Shown here in pieces: positions 25,480 through 34,181 of a stretch of DNA of 64,000 nt. Positions within the stretch are counted from its first letter, which is position 1, and every line of letters starts with the position of its first letter. Made by a program: the position numbers and the translations under genes. The notes under the pieces were generated by a model, which saw only the letters and a list, made by a program, of their open reading frames with translations, did not search any database and was not told where the DNA came from. This stretch comes from Streptomyces sp. GESEQ-4 (GTDB taxonomy: Bacteria > Actinomycetota > Actinomycetes > Streptomycetales > Streptomycetaceae), in assembly GCF_017948455.1 (NCBI RefSeq), contig NZ_JAFFSU010000002.1:310001-374000 (forward strand), given 5' to 3'.

Positions 25480-26106
25480 ATGACCTGGCCTGAAGCACGC
25501 GCGACGGACACCGGCCTGCTGGTGCTGCACGCCTTGCGCTGCGCCGGCACCGTCAGCCTCGCCCGGCTCAACGCGATTACGGGTCTCGACGAATCCGCCG
25601 CCGAGTCCGAGCTCATCGATCTCGGGGCCGACGGCCTTGTCACGCGTATGGCCGGCGATCTGTCCGGTTGGAGCCTCACGGACGCAGGCCGTGCCGCGGC
25701 TTCCGAGCGGATCACCGACGAGCTCGACTCGGCTCAAGCCCGCGGGGCCGTGACGGCGGCGTACGAGAGGTTTCTCGTCCTCAACCCGGAGCTGCTCGAC
25801 CTCTGCACGGCATGGCAACTCCGAGCCGTCGACGGCATCATGAGCGCCAACGACCACAGCGACCCCGCCTACGATGCCCGGGTCCTTGCCCGATTCGCCG
25901 ATCTCGACCGACGCGCTGCCGTGGTCTGTGCCGAGTTGTCCGCGGCATTGCCCCGATTCGGGCGTTACCGAGTCCGCCTCACCGGAGCGCTCGATCGCGC
26001 TCTCTCCGGCGAGTTGGAGTACGTGGCCGACAGCACCGCGTCGTACCACACCGTCTGGGCGGAGCTGCACGAAGACCTGCTCGCCACCCTCGGGATGCAG
26101 CGATGA
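25480..26106 (+). CDS. Winged-helix-like protein partnered with a PPDK-like protein
   Basis: The 208-residue protein starts with what looks like a MarR-type winged helix (~10-75: HALRCAGTVSLARLNAITGL, then a GLVTRMAGDLSGWSLTDAGR wing). A helical region follows (~80-208, LNPELLDLCTAWQLR) that I do not recognise. It has a good AGGAGG ribosome site and its stop overlaps the next start by four bases, so it is co-translated with the dikinase-like gene. It could be a DNA-binding regulator, or a protein adaptor for the phosphotransferase; the sequence does not decide. Confidence 0.8.
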   Translation: MTWPEARATDTGLLVLHALRCAGTVSLARLNAITGLDESAAESELIDLGADGLVTRMAGDLSGWSLTDAGRAAASERITDELDSAQARGAVTAAYERFLVLNPELLDLCTAWQLRAVDGIMSANDHSDPAYDARVLARFADLDRRAAVVCAELSAALPRFGRYRVRLTGALDRALSGELEYVADSTASYHTVWAELHEDLLATLGMQR

Positions 26107-27629
26107 GGTGGATTCGCACGATCTCCGCCCAGACCGAGGAGACGGCGGAGACCCTGGGCGGCAAGGCACGTGGCCTGGTCGTGCTGCACCGCCTTGGCTT
26201 GCCGGTGCCCGCCGGGTTCGTCATCACCACCGAGGCATGTCGCGCCTTCCTCCGGACAGGGCGCCTTCCCGAAGGACTCGACGACGAACTCGCGACTGCC
26301 ATGGCCGACCTCGAACTTGCCACCGGGCGCTCCTTCGGGAGACCGCAGAAGCCGCTGGCCGTGTCTGTTCGCTCCGGGGCCGGCGTGTCCATGCCCGGCA
26401 TGATGAGCACGATCCTCAACCTCGGTCTGACGACCGAGGCCACCGAGGGCCTTGCCGCCGAGACGGACGACCGGCAGTTCGCCCGGAACTCGCGGCAGCG
26501 GTTCCTGTCGAGCTTTGCCTCCGCGATCCCGGAGTGGGACGTGGACAGCGACCAGCCGGTTCACGAGGACGCGAGCCGCCAGGTGGAACTGGCCGTCAAA
26601 GCCGTCTTCTCGTCCTGGGACGCGCCACGCGCGCGTACCTATCGCGAGTTGAACGACATCCCGCACAACCTCGGCACCGCCGTGATCGTCCAGCAGATGG
26701 TGTTCGGCAACCGCGACGACCGCAGCGGCTCCGGAGTCGCGTTCAGCCGCGATCCCAACACCGGTGAGAACATCCCCTTCGGCGAAGTCCTGTTCGGACA
26801 CCAAGGGGAAGACGTCGTCTCCGGCCGAGCGATGACCCGGCCGCTGCGTGAACTGGCCGAGCGGGAACCGGCAGTGTGGACGAAGCTGCTCGACGCACTG
26901 AGGCGGATCGAAGGGCACTACCGCGACGCCTGCTACGTCGAGTTCACGGTCCAGTCCGGCGAGCTGTGGATCCTGCAGGTCCGCCCCGGCCGGTTCATCG
27001 GGGGTGCCGCGGTCCGCGTGGCCACCGAACTCGTCGACGAGCGGATCCTCGAACGTCACGAAGCGCTGCTCAGGGTCTCCGCACAGAACCTCCGGCACGT
27101 CCGTACGCCGCGCATCGCGTCGACCGAGGAGACCGACGTCCTCGCCCGGGGCATCGGCGCCTGTCCCGGTGTCGCCGCCGGCAGAATCGCGACCACGGCG
27201 GACGGCGCCGTACGCATGGGCCGGGCCGGTCCGGTCATCCTGGTACGCCCGGAGACCTCCCCGAACGACATGCACGGCCTTGCCGCCGCCGCCGGAATCG
27301 TCACCGCTCGCGGCGGACCGGCCAGCCACGCCGCGGTCGTCGCGCGGGCCATGGGAAAGCCCGCCGTCGTGGGCGTCGCCGGCCTCACCGTCCATCACGA
27401 CGACGGCTCCGTGACGGTCGGCGACCGCACCATCGGCGACGGCACCCTCGTCACCATCGACGGGACCAGCGGCGAGGTCGCTCTCGGCACTCCCCGCGTC
27501 GTCGCCGACGCGGCCGACGAGCACGTCCACCGACTGCTCGCATGGGCCGACGACGTCTCGGGCGACCACTCCGCACGCGAGGAGACCCAGCGCCTCGAAG
27601 CGGCCCATGCGGCGCTGCGGCACTGCTGA
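26103..27629 (+). CDS. Pyruvate phosphate dikinase-like protein lacking the PEP/pyruvate domain
   Basis: Residues ~1-340 are a PPDK-type ATP-grasp nucleotide-binding domain (LGGKARGLVVLHRLGLPVP, SVRSGAGVSMPGMMSTILNL, SGVAFSRDPNTGE, LWILQVRPGR). Residues ~350-480 are the swivelling phosphohistidine domain, with the catalytic histidine in TARGGPASHAAVVARAMG. The protein then ends at 508 residues, whereas a full PPDK has roughly 870-900 and continues into a PEP/pyruvate TIM barrel, absent here. The intact domains predict ATP-dependent autophosphorylation of the histidine, but the acceptor is unknown. The pattern recalls rifampicin phosphotransferase, which reuses the same two domains with a different acceptor domain. 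It is co-translated with the winged-helix gene and followed by a histidine phosphatase. Confidence 0.9.
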   Translation: MRWIRTISAQTEETAETLGGKARGLVVLHRLGLPVPAGFVITTEACRAFLRTGRLPEGLDDELATAMADLELATGRSFGRPQKPLAVSVRSGAGVSMPGMMSTILNLGLTTEATEGLAAETDDRQFARNSRQRFLSSFASAIPEWDVDSDQPVHEDASRQVELAVKAVFSSWDAPRARTYRELNDIPHNLGTAVIVQQMVFGNRDDRSGSGVAFSRDPNTGENIPFGEVLFGHQGEDVVSGRAMTRPLRELAEREPAVWTKLLDALRRIEGHYRDACYVEFTVQSGELWILQVRPGRFIGGAAVRVATELVDERILERHEALLRVSAQNLRHVRTPRIASTEETDVLARGIGACPGVAAGRIATTADGAVRMGRAGPVILVRPETSPNDMHGLAAAAGIVTARGGPASHAAVVARAMGKPAVVGVAGLTVHHDDGSVTVGDRTIGDGTLVTIDGTSGEVALGTPRVVADAADEHVHRLLAWADDVSGDHSAREETQRLEAAHAALRHC

Positions 27630-27698
27630 TTCCCCTGATCCACCTGATTGATCCACCACCTGATTCGACGACGAGCGCATCCTGACAGGAGATCCACC

Positions 27699-28286
27699 AT
27701 GGCAACTCGGCATGTGTACTTGGTACGACACGGAGCGGCCGACCCCTTCGGCACGCTGACCGACGTCGGGCAGCGGCAGTCGGAACTGGTCGGGAAACGC
27801 CTGGCCGGACTTCCGATCGAAACCGTCTGGCACTCGCCCCTGCCCAGGGCAGTGCACTGCGCGCAGATCGTAGGCACCTGTCTGCCGGACGCCGCCGTAC
27901 GGGAAGCGCCGGAGCTGGTCGATCACATCCCACATGTACCGGACGACGTCCCGCCGGCGTGGGCGGCGTTCTTCGACGGCTACGGCGACGAGGAAGCCGC
28001 GGCCGCGCGACGCCAGGCCGACGCCCTGACCGACAGGTTCGCGCGCCCCGCCGAAACCGAGACGCACGAAATCCTGGTCACCCACGCCTACCAGGTGGCC
28101 TGGCTGGTCCGGCACGCCCTCGACGCGCCACCGGTGCGCTGGCTCGGTCTGAACTGCGGAAACGCGGCACTGACGGTGATCGAGTACCGCGACGGCACCG
28201 CGCCGACGATGCTGCTGTACAACGACATGGGCCACCTGCCGGTCGATCTGCGGTGGACGGGGTTCGGGGCAGGCACACGGCCCTGA
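27699..28286 (+). CDS. Histidine phosphatase (phosphoglycerate mutase-like) family protein
   Basis: The 195-residue protein has the defining LVRHGAA motif at the N-terminus, where the histidine forms the phospho-enzyme, and the second catalytic histidine in EILVTHAYQVAWL. ATG 27699 is preferred over an in-frame upstream start because GGAG lies at normal spacing. It is 69 bases downstream of the dikinase-like gene on the same strand, so it is probably in the same operon and may dephosphorylate whatever that protein phosphorylates. The substrate cannot be read from sequence. Confidence 0.88.
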   Translation: MATRHVYLVRHGAADPFGTLTDVGQRQSELVGKRLAGLPIETVWHSPLPRAVHCAQIVGTCLPDAAVREAPELVDHIPHVPDDVPPAWAAFFDGYGDEEAAAARRQADALTDRFARPAETETHEILVTHAYQVAWLVRHALDAPPVRWLGLNCGNAALTVIEYRDGTAPTMLLYNDMGHLPVDLRWTGFGAGTRP

Positions 28287-28302
28287 GCGGAGCCGACGCC
28301 CG

Positions 28303-30390
28303 TCAAGCGGGCTGGACGGTGATCGTGCAGAGCCTCTTGGTGGCCCGAGTCAGGGCTACGTACAGGTCTTTCTCCCCGCCGGGCCGGGCCGTGATGATGT
28401 CCTCGGGACTCACGACGACGACCTCGTCGAACTCCAGCCCGCGAGCTTCGGACGCCGGCACGATGCGCGCATGCTCTGCGATGCCCGAGGCTGTCAGCTG
28501 GTCCAGCCTGGTGTCCGCGCAGATCACACCGATGAGCTCGCCGGGGTTCGCCTCGGTCTGAGTCCGCAGCTCCTGGACGAGGGTGGCGACAAGTTCATCG
28601 GGCCGCGTCGGCACGGTGCGAGGGGGCTCACCACGGCGTAGGGACCGTGTCGGAGTCTGGTCCGGGGCGATCCGTACGAGAAGGTCTCGGGTGGTCTCCA
28701 GGATCTCCTGTGTGGTGCGGTAACTGATGGTCAGGGTATGGAGGTTGAACCGCGAGCCGACGTGAGGGCTCAGCGCCTCCGTCCAGCCGGGTGCTGTCGC
28801 GACCGGTCCCGCCTGGGCGAAGTCGCCCACCAGCGTCATCGCCTTGCCCGGGCATCGTCGTACGATCATCCGCCACTGCATGGCGGTCAGCTCCTGTGCT
28901 TCGTCGACGACCACGTGCCCGTACGTCCGTTGCGGTGGTCCGTCGATCAGACTCGCTGCTTCGTCCAGCAGAGGCACATCGGCATCGGTCCAGGAGTCGT
29001 CCGCATGGCGCAGCAGACGTGACCGCTCGTCGTCGGTCAACTGGGGCAGGTGCTCGGCGAGGGTGTCAGGGTTCGTCAGCAGAGCTCGCACGAGATCGCC
29101 GGGCACCAGCCGCGGCCACAGCTCTTCCACCGCGCGATCGACGTGAGCGTCGTCCAGGAGCGCGGCCCGGACGGCGTCCGCGTCGAACTCGTCGGCCGGC
29201 CCCGTGGCAGCCGCGGCATCGTATCCGAGCCGGCGCAGGTCGCCCGCCGCCACCAGGTCGAGGTCTGCGCCGGTCAGCAGGGCGACCTCCGCATCGATCT
29301 GCTCCAGGATGTCGCCCGTGCTCCGTTCCAGCGCGTCGGTGACGGCGTCGATCAGGAGACTTTTGAACACCCGTCTTGCGGGGTTGTGTCCCATCCCGGT
29401 TGCCACGGCTGTGTCCCGCGCTGCGGCGACCACCTCGGGATCAAGGCGCACCGCTTCGTGTCCGATCCGCACGGTGAAGCCGCCGTCCGGAGCCTGGTGA
29501 CCGCGCACCGATTCGGCCAAGGCGTCGGCCAGTATCGAGCTGCCCTTGAGCCGCGCCACATCGAGCGTCTCCGTCGTGTCCGGGAAGACTCCCGCCAGTT
29601 CCTGGCAGGTTGCCAGGATGATGTCGTTCTCGCCGAGTGACGGCAGCACCTGGGAGATGTAGTCGAGGAACCGCGCGTTCGGACCGACGATCAGCACGCC
29701 CTGCTGCGCCGCGCGCGGGAACGCGTACAGGACATAGGCCGCCCGGTGCAGGGCAACCACCGTCTTGCCGGTTCCGGGGCCGCCTTGAACCACTGACACC
29801 CCGCGGTGCGCGGAGCGCACGATCTCGTCCTGCTCGGCCTGCAGCGTCGCGACCGCCGCCTGCATCCGACCTGTGCGCCGCGCCGACAGGGCCTCCATCA
29901 GAGGGCCGTCGCCCACGACATCCTCAGCGGTCGCAGCGGAGCCGTCCAGCAACTCGTCGCTCACCGCGACCACCTTGCGCTCCTCCAGGCGCAGGTGCCG
30001 CCGACGCCGCAGCCGCATCGGGTGGGCCGGTGTCGCTTCGTAGAAGGGCCGCGCCGCGTTCGCTCGCCAGTCCACCAGCAGGGGCAGGTCGTCTCCGTCC
30101 GTTTGCAGGCCAAGCCGCCCAATATGCAAGGCGGTACCGTCCGTCGAGTCGATCCGGCCGAAGACCAGGCCGTTCTCGGCTCCCTCCAGTCGGCCGATCT
30201 CCTTCGCCAGCCGCTCAGCGGCGACCTCTCGCTCGTGCGCCTCGCTCGCACTCTCGGCCGGGGTCTTGAGCACATCCGCCAAACGTGTCCGTGCCTCGGC
30301 GAGCCGCTCGGAGAGCACCTCGTACACAGTGGACACGTGTGCTTGTTCCTCTTCGACCTGGCTCGCGGCGGGGTCGTTGACTTGCGACAA
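28303..30390 (-). CDS. HelD-like ATPase (UvrD/Rep-type superfamily 1, RNA polymerase-associated)
   Basis: This 695-residue SF1 protein shows Walker A GGPGTGKT, a DEAQE Walker B (VVVDEAQELTAMQWRM), GDFAQAGP, SYRTTQEIL and a final LYVALTRATKRL. An N-terminal coiled coil (SERLAEARTRLADVL and following) is typical of HelD, where it enters the RNA polymerase channel to recycle stalled enzyme; some actinobacterial members give rifamycin resistance. TTG at 30390 is chosen as start: AAGAGGAG sits seven bases upstream. A GTG nine codons earlier lacks such a site and would overlap it. The gene is convergent with the phosphatase gene and apparently monocistronic. Confidence 0.9.
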   Translation of the reverse strand: MSQVNDPAASQVEEEQAHVSTVYEVLSERLAEARTRLADVLKTPAESASEAHEREVAAERLAKEIGRLEGAENGLVFGRIDSTDGTALHIGRLGLQTDGDDLPLLVDWRANAARPFYEATPAHPMRLRRRRHLRLEERKVVAVSDELLDGSAATAEDVVGDGPLMEALSARRTGRMQAAVATLQAEQDEIVRSAHRGVSVVQGGPGTGKTVVALHRAAYVLYAFPRAAQQGVLIVGPNARFLDYISQVLPSLGENDIILATCQELAGVFPDTTETLDVARLKGSSILADALAESVRGHQAPDGGFTVRIGHEAVRLDPEVVAAARDTAVATGMGHNPARRVFKSLLIDAVTDALERSTGDILEQIDAEVALLTGADLDLVAAGDLRRLGYDAAAATGPADEFDADAVRAALLDDAHVDRAVEELWPRLVPGDLVRALLTNPDTLAEHLPQLTDDERSRLLRHADDSWTDADVPLLDEAASLIDGPPQRTYGHVVVDEAQELTAMQWRMIVRRCPGKAMTLVGDFAQAGPVATAPGWTEALSPHVGSRFNLHTLTISYRTTQEILETTRDLLVRIAPDQTPTRSLRRGEPPRTVPTRPDELVATLVQELRTQTEANPGELIGVICADTRLDQLTASGIAEHARIVPASEARGLEFDEVVVVSPEDIITARPGGEKDLYVALTRATKRLCTITVQPA

Positions 30391-30433
30391 CAGGTGGCTC
30401 CTCTTGGCAACGTGCACAGCGAAGACTTATTCC

Positions 30434-30443
30434 TCAAATTTGA
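30434..30443. promoter_or_regulatory. AT-rich palindrome upstream of the HelD-like gene
   Basis: TCAAATTTGA is a perfect 10-bp palindrome, 44 bases upstream of the chosen helD-like start, in otherwise very GC-rich DNA. It may be an operator or part of a promoter. No rifamycin-associated element of the GGGGCTTGC type was seen here. Confidence 0.35.
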
Positions 30444-30679
30444 CTACCGGAGGTCGGAGCGGCCGAGGGTACAGCACCGCGGCGGTCAGCTCGGCATGAT
30501 CACGCAGTGATCCGGGTCACTCCAGGCTCCGGCTGGGTATCCACTCCATGCGGACACGGATCTCAGGGGTGCCTCGGGGTCGGGCCTCAGGGGAGTCTCA
30601 GGGTCGTGATCCGGAACCGTGGGAAGCGCGGACCCGTTTTCAGGACAGAGAGCGGCCGTGGCCGCGAAGGAGGCGACAC

Positions 30680-30862
30680 ATGTCGAAGAACGCGAAGATC
30701 GCCGCAGGAGGTGTGGCAGCCGGGATCATCTTGCTGATCTGGCTGCCCTGGTGGGCGGCGCTCCTGATAATCCTGGGAGTCCCGGCAGCCGCGTACCTCA
30801 CGCTGGACCCCTCGCAGCGGCGCAAGCTGCGCCGCGTCACCCGCAAGGAGCTCGGCCGCTGA
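30680..30862 (+). CDS. Small membrane protein (60 aa)
   Basis: The ATG has an excellent GAAGGAGG ribosome site seven bases upstream. Residues ~8-44 form two closely spaced hydrophobic segments around LPWW, followed by a basic tail (SQRRKLRRVTRKELGR) that should remain cytoplasmic. I do not recognise a function. The upstream region contains three copies of CTCAGGG between 30558 and 30604. Small two-pass proteins of this type are common in Streptomyces; a stress-related role would be a guess. Confidence 0.75.
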   Translation: MSKNAKIAAGGVAAGIILLIWLPWWAALLIILGVPAAAYLTLDPSQRRKLRRVTRKELGR

Positions 30863-31007
30863 GGCATGACAACACCGGTGTATCCCGGTCGGCCGGCACA
30901 CAGGAGCCGACCACATCGCCGCCCGCGGGCCTGCCGACGGCACGGTCCGCGGGCGGCTCGGTGCCTCGCGGGGACTCACGAGGCCGAGCCCCATGGTCGT
31001 GACCCGC

Positions 31008-31895
31008 TCAGCTGGGGCGTACGGCCATCTTGTCGAGGGCCTCGAGCAGACCCGGCAGCTCAGGTCCCCGGCCCACCGGCATGACCTCGCCGGGCTCCTC
31101 GTCGAGCAGCACGAAGGCGATGTCGTCCGTCCTGGCCACCAGGGACCAGCCGGGTCCGTCGGCTCGCAGGGTCCGTGCGTCGCCCGGCGCGAAGGAGGAC
31201 CGTACGCGGCCGAGCGGCGGGGGCGTGTCGACGTAGGCGCGGGCCTCCGCGAGAACACGCCAGATGCCACCGTGGCCCGGCTTGCCGGTCTCCTCGGTCT
31301 CGTCCTGCCTTTGGGCCTTCACGTCCTGCTGGGCCTCAGCCTCAGCCTCGTCCGTGTCCGCGGGCGTCGCGGATGAGCCGTTGGGGCTCGCAAAGTCCGC
31401 GTCGCCGAGCTGCTCGCGCCACATCGCCCACTGCCGCGCGATCTCGTCCGCGCCCAGGCGGCGCTGGGCCGGACCCCAGATGCTGGTGTCCGGCGGCACC
31501 AGCGGAGGGCGGTCCGCGACATCGGGACCGGGATCGTGCGGCGCGGGCACGCCGGGCGCCGCGACGGCGACCTCGAGCGGCCAGCCGGGCAGTGCGGCCA
31601 CGACCGTCCGCTCGTCGGGGGACAGGTCGTACTCCATGCCGCAGTCCCAGGTCGCGATGGCCACGGCGACCAGCGACACGTCGTCGATCGCGACCGTCCA
31701 GCGGGCGCCGTCGCCGTCCTGGCCGAGCACCAGGCCGTACCCGTCGGCCAGCGGCGCGAGGCCGAGCGCCGCGCAGGCCTCCGGATAGTCGTCGCCCAGT
31801 ACGCTCGGGAACTTCGCCGGCGTCAGCAGCACCGCCGTGAGCACATAGAGCGCGTCGTCCTCGGCGGCGACGGCGTCCTCGTCCGTCCCGGCCAT
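31008..31895 (-). CDS. Conserved hypothetical protein
   Basis: A 295-residue acidic protein starting with ATG, whose codon use matches its neighbours, so it is very probably real. Two globular parts (~10-145 and ~210-295, the latter with WSLVARTDDIAFVLLDEEPGE) are joined by a low-complexity linker rich in A, E, D, T and Q (~165-205). No signal peptide, membrane segment or catalytic motif is seen. It resembles hypothetical proteins found throughout Streptomyces. The partner and function are unknown. Confidence 0.75.
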   Translation of the reverse strand: MAGTDEDAVAAEDDALYVLTAVLLTPAKFPSVLGDDYPEACAALGLAPLADGYGLVLGQDGDGARWTVAIDDVSLVAVAIATWDCGMEYDLSPDERTVVAALPGWPLEVAVAAPGVPAPHDPGPDVADRPPLVPPDTSIWGPAQRRLGADEIARQWAMWREQLGDADFASPNGSSATPADTDEAEAEAQQDVKAQRQDETEETGKPGHGGIWRVLAEARAYVDTPPPLGRVRSSFAPGDARTLRADGPGWSLVARTDDIAFVLLDEEPGEVMPVGRGPELPGLLEALDKMAVRPS

Positions 31896-32027
31896 CCCAG
31901 CCTCCCCATCGGTCCGTACAACGGCGCACCCTAGTGCGACCGGAAGGCCGTTGTCACGACTCCCAGGCCCACTCGGAGCTGCAGTTTTCCGGCTCGACGG
32001 GGCGAATCGACCACTGGTGCCCCGGCG

Positions 32028-32324
32028 TCAGGCCGCCGGCAGCCCGAGGAGCGTCCGGGCCACGGTGTGCGGCGACTCGTCGCGTTCCCGCGCGAGCGCG
32101 ATCACGGCCCGGCACGCCAGCTCGCTCACCCCGAACGACAGTGCCTCCGGCGACACCCAGCCGGCGGCCTCGTCGATCTGTTCCTGGTCGTCCTCGGCGC
32201 ACGCCGACACATACGCGGCGGCGGCCTCGAACAGATTGTGCGTACGCCTGTCCCGGCCGGTGTCCCGCTCCGCGCGCAAGGCGTTGAGGAACCTGACACC
32301 GGACTTGCGGACCCTCCCGAACAT
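32028..32324 (-). CDS. Hypothetical protein, helical (98 aa)
   Basis: The preferred start is the ATG at 32324, preceded by GGAAGGTGG. A longer in-frame reading starting at 32504 overlaps the neighbouring methyltransferase gene and looks non-coding at its N-terminus. The product is mostly helical with a basic N-terminus (FGRVRKSGVRFLNALRAERD) and an acidic middle (CAEDDQEQIDEAAGW). No family was recognised. Confidence 0.6.
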   Translation of the reverse strand: MFGRVRKSGVRFLNALRAERDTGRDRRTHNLFEAAAAYVSACAEDDQEQIDEAAGWVSPEALSFGVSELACRAVIALARERDESPHTVARTLLGLPAA

Positions 32325-32478
32325 GCTGACCACCTTCCCCCTGCGTGGTTGCCACGGCTGATCCTTCATCTCCTGCCCCTCAACGTAAAGTTGGACCCCC
32401 GGCGGCAGAAGGGGGACGGCGGGGTGAAGCGTTTCGAGCACGTTCGTTGTGGCGGCGGTCGCCCGGTCGGCGTGAGGC

Positions 32479-33087
32479 TCAGCCCTCGCGCACGGCCAGC
32501 GCAAGGAACCGGGCGTCCTCGTCGACGTACGACGTCATACGCCACCCCGAGCGCGCCAGCAGGGGCCGCAGGTTGGGTTCCGCGCGCAGGTCGTCCGGGG
32601 TGATCTGCCGGCCCTGGCGTGCCGCGAGCGCCGCCCGGCCGATGGGGTGGAACAGCGCGAGGGTGCCGCCCTTGCGCACCACGCGCGCCAACTCCCTCAG
32701 GTTCTCGTCCGGTTGGGGGAGATGGGCGATGAGTCCAGCCGCGAACACCGCGTCGAGTGATTCCGAGCGCAGCGGCAGCGCGGCGACGTCGGCGAGCAGC
32801 AACTGCCCCTCCCGGTCCCGTCCGGCTCGTACGGCGGCCTCCAGCATGGCCGGGGTCAGGTCGGCTCCCAGGACCACTCCGGAGGGCCCCACGGCCGCGC
32901 GCAGCGGCGTCAGGGCTCGGCCCGTGCCGCAGCCCGCGTCGAGCACCCGGCTCCCCTCGGGCAGAGCGAGTGCGGCGACCGCGGCCGCGTAGGCCGGCCC
33001 GTCGTCCGGAAAGCGGCTGTCCCAGCCCGCGGCGCGGGCGGTGAAGAACTCCTGGACATGTGTGTGGTCGTCGCTCATGTTCCGCAT
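32479..33087 (-). CDS. Class I SAM-dependent methyltransferase
   Basis: The 202-residue protein has motif I VLDAGCGTGRALTPL, the acidic ribose contact VLGADLTPAML, LLLADVAALPLRSESLD (motif II region) and a GGTLALFHPIGR motif III strand, as in UbiE/Methyltransf_11 proteins. The substrate is unknown. Two ATGs three codons apart (33087 and 33078) could each be the start; GAGGG upstream sits closer to the first. It stands alone between unrelated genes. Confidence 0.85.
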   Translation of the reverse strand: MRNMSDDHTHVQEFFTARAAGWDSRFPDDGPAYAAAVAALALPEGSRVLDAGCGTGRALTPLRAAVGPSGVVLGADLTPAMLEAAVRAGRDREGQLLLADVAALPLRSESLDAVFAAGLIAHLPQPDENLRELARVVRKGGTLALFHPIGRAALAARQGRQITPDDLRAEPNLRPLLARSGWRMTSYVDEDARFLALAVREG

Positions 33088-33229
33088 GATCCCTCACCGG
33101 CAGGGAGGACGTCGCGGCGCACACGTTCGAGCGTGACGCGATCGTTCAGACACCTCTCTGCGTCATATTCCAGCACCTTTCGAAACGCGCTCCCTTCGCG
33201 CGCCCCTGCCCCCCTAGCGTCCCTTGGCC

Positions 33230-34003
33230 ATGGGACACCTGGACCACGCCGCCCTGGGCTGGCTGACACCCGCACTGTCGTACGTCATGGCCTGTATAGG
33301 CGCCGCGCTCGGACTGCGCTGCACCGTCCGAGCGCTCGGCGCCACCGGCCGGTCGCGCCGCAACTGGCTCATCACCGCCGCCTCGGCCATCGGAACCGGC
33401 ATCTGGACCATGCACTTCGTGGCCATGCTCGGCTTCAGCGTCAGCGGCACCGACATCCACTACGACGTGCCGCTCACCATCCTGAGCCTGCTCGTCGCCA
33501 TGGCGGTCGTCTGCGCCGGCGTCTTCGCCGTCGGCTACAGCCGTGACCGCGGCCGGGCCCTGCTGATCGGCGGACTCACCACCGGCCTGGGCGTGGCGAG
33601 CATGCACTACCTCGGCATGGCGGCGGTGCGCCTCCACGGAGACGTCCACTACGACCCGGTGCTCGTCGGACTCTCCGTGCTGATCGCCGTCGTCGCCGCC
33701 ACGGCGGCCCTGTGGGCGGCCCTCAACATCAAGTCCGCGGTCGCCGTCACGATCGCCTCGCTCATCATGGGGGCGGCGGTGAGCAGCATGCACTACACCG
33801 GGATGTTCGCGGTGAGCGTGCACGTCACGCCGTCCGGTGAGGTCCTGCCCGGGGCGACGGCGATGCAGTTCATCTTTCCCCTCGCCGTCGGCCTCGGGTC
33901 CTATCTGTTCCTGACCTCGGCCTTCGTCGCCCTGTCTCCCACGACGGACGAGCGCGAGGCATCCGCCTCGGCCCAGCGCCCGGTCGAGAGCGTCGCCCGC
34001 TGA
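33230..34003 (+). CDS. MHYT-domain integral membrane sensor
   Basis: The 257-residue protein has about seven hydrophobic segments and three MHYT-type motifs at the membrane edges: WTMHFVAM, ASMHYLGM and SSMHYTGM. The MHYT family is proposed to bind copper and sense small diatomic molecules such as oxygen, CO or NO. Here it has no attached output domain, so signalling would need a partner; the histidine kinase of the adjacent conservon starts 179 bases downstream. ATG 33230 is taken as the start; a TTG two codons earlier is possible and neither has a strong ribosome site. Confidence 0.9.
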   Translation: MGHLDHAALGWLTPALSYVMACIGAALGLRCTVRALGATGRSRRNWLITAASAIGTGIWTMHFVAMLGFSVSGTDIHYDVPLTILSLLVAMAVVCAGVFAVGYSRDRGRALLIGGLTTGLGVASMHYLGMAAVRLHGDVHYDPVLVGLSVLIAVVAATAALWAALNIKSAVAVTIASLIMGAAVSSMHYTGMFAVSVHVTPSGEVLPGATAMQFIFPLAVGLGSYLFLTSAFVALSPTTDEREASASAQRPVESVAR

Positions 34004-34040
34004 GCGGTCTTGCTGAAGTCGGGTGCGGAACCGCGCCCTG

Positions 34041-34087
34041 CAAGGGGCGCGGGGAACTGCGCGACCAGCCCCCACCGGGCCCGCGGC
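34041..34087. repeat. Streptomyces-type dispersed intergenic repeat
   Basis: AAGGGGCGCGGGGAACTGCG followed by GCGACCAGCC matches, from memory, a short element scattered between genes in many Streptomyces genomes. GCGC arms around GGGGAACT can fold. It is in the 178-base gap between the MHYT and kinase genes. Only this copy was noticed in the window. Confidence 0.55.
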
Positions 34088-34181
34088 GAACGAACTGCAT
34101 ATCCAGCGGAGCGCTTGGCGGCGAGTCCACCCCGGAGAGGTCCGGCAGGCACGCCCCGAACGACTTTCGAGCGAGGAGGCC

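Noticed and set aside
25965..28235. Minus-strand frame of 756 codons
   Set aside because: It is antisense to the dikinase-like and phosphatase genes, which have strong family motifs.
30507..30680. Possible GGGTAT-type (SigB-like) promoter and three CTCAGGG copies before the small membrane protein
   Set aside because: Spacing to a GNNT -35 element is 17 rather than 14-16, and the repeats are irregular. Recorded only as a curiosity.
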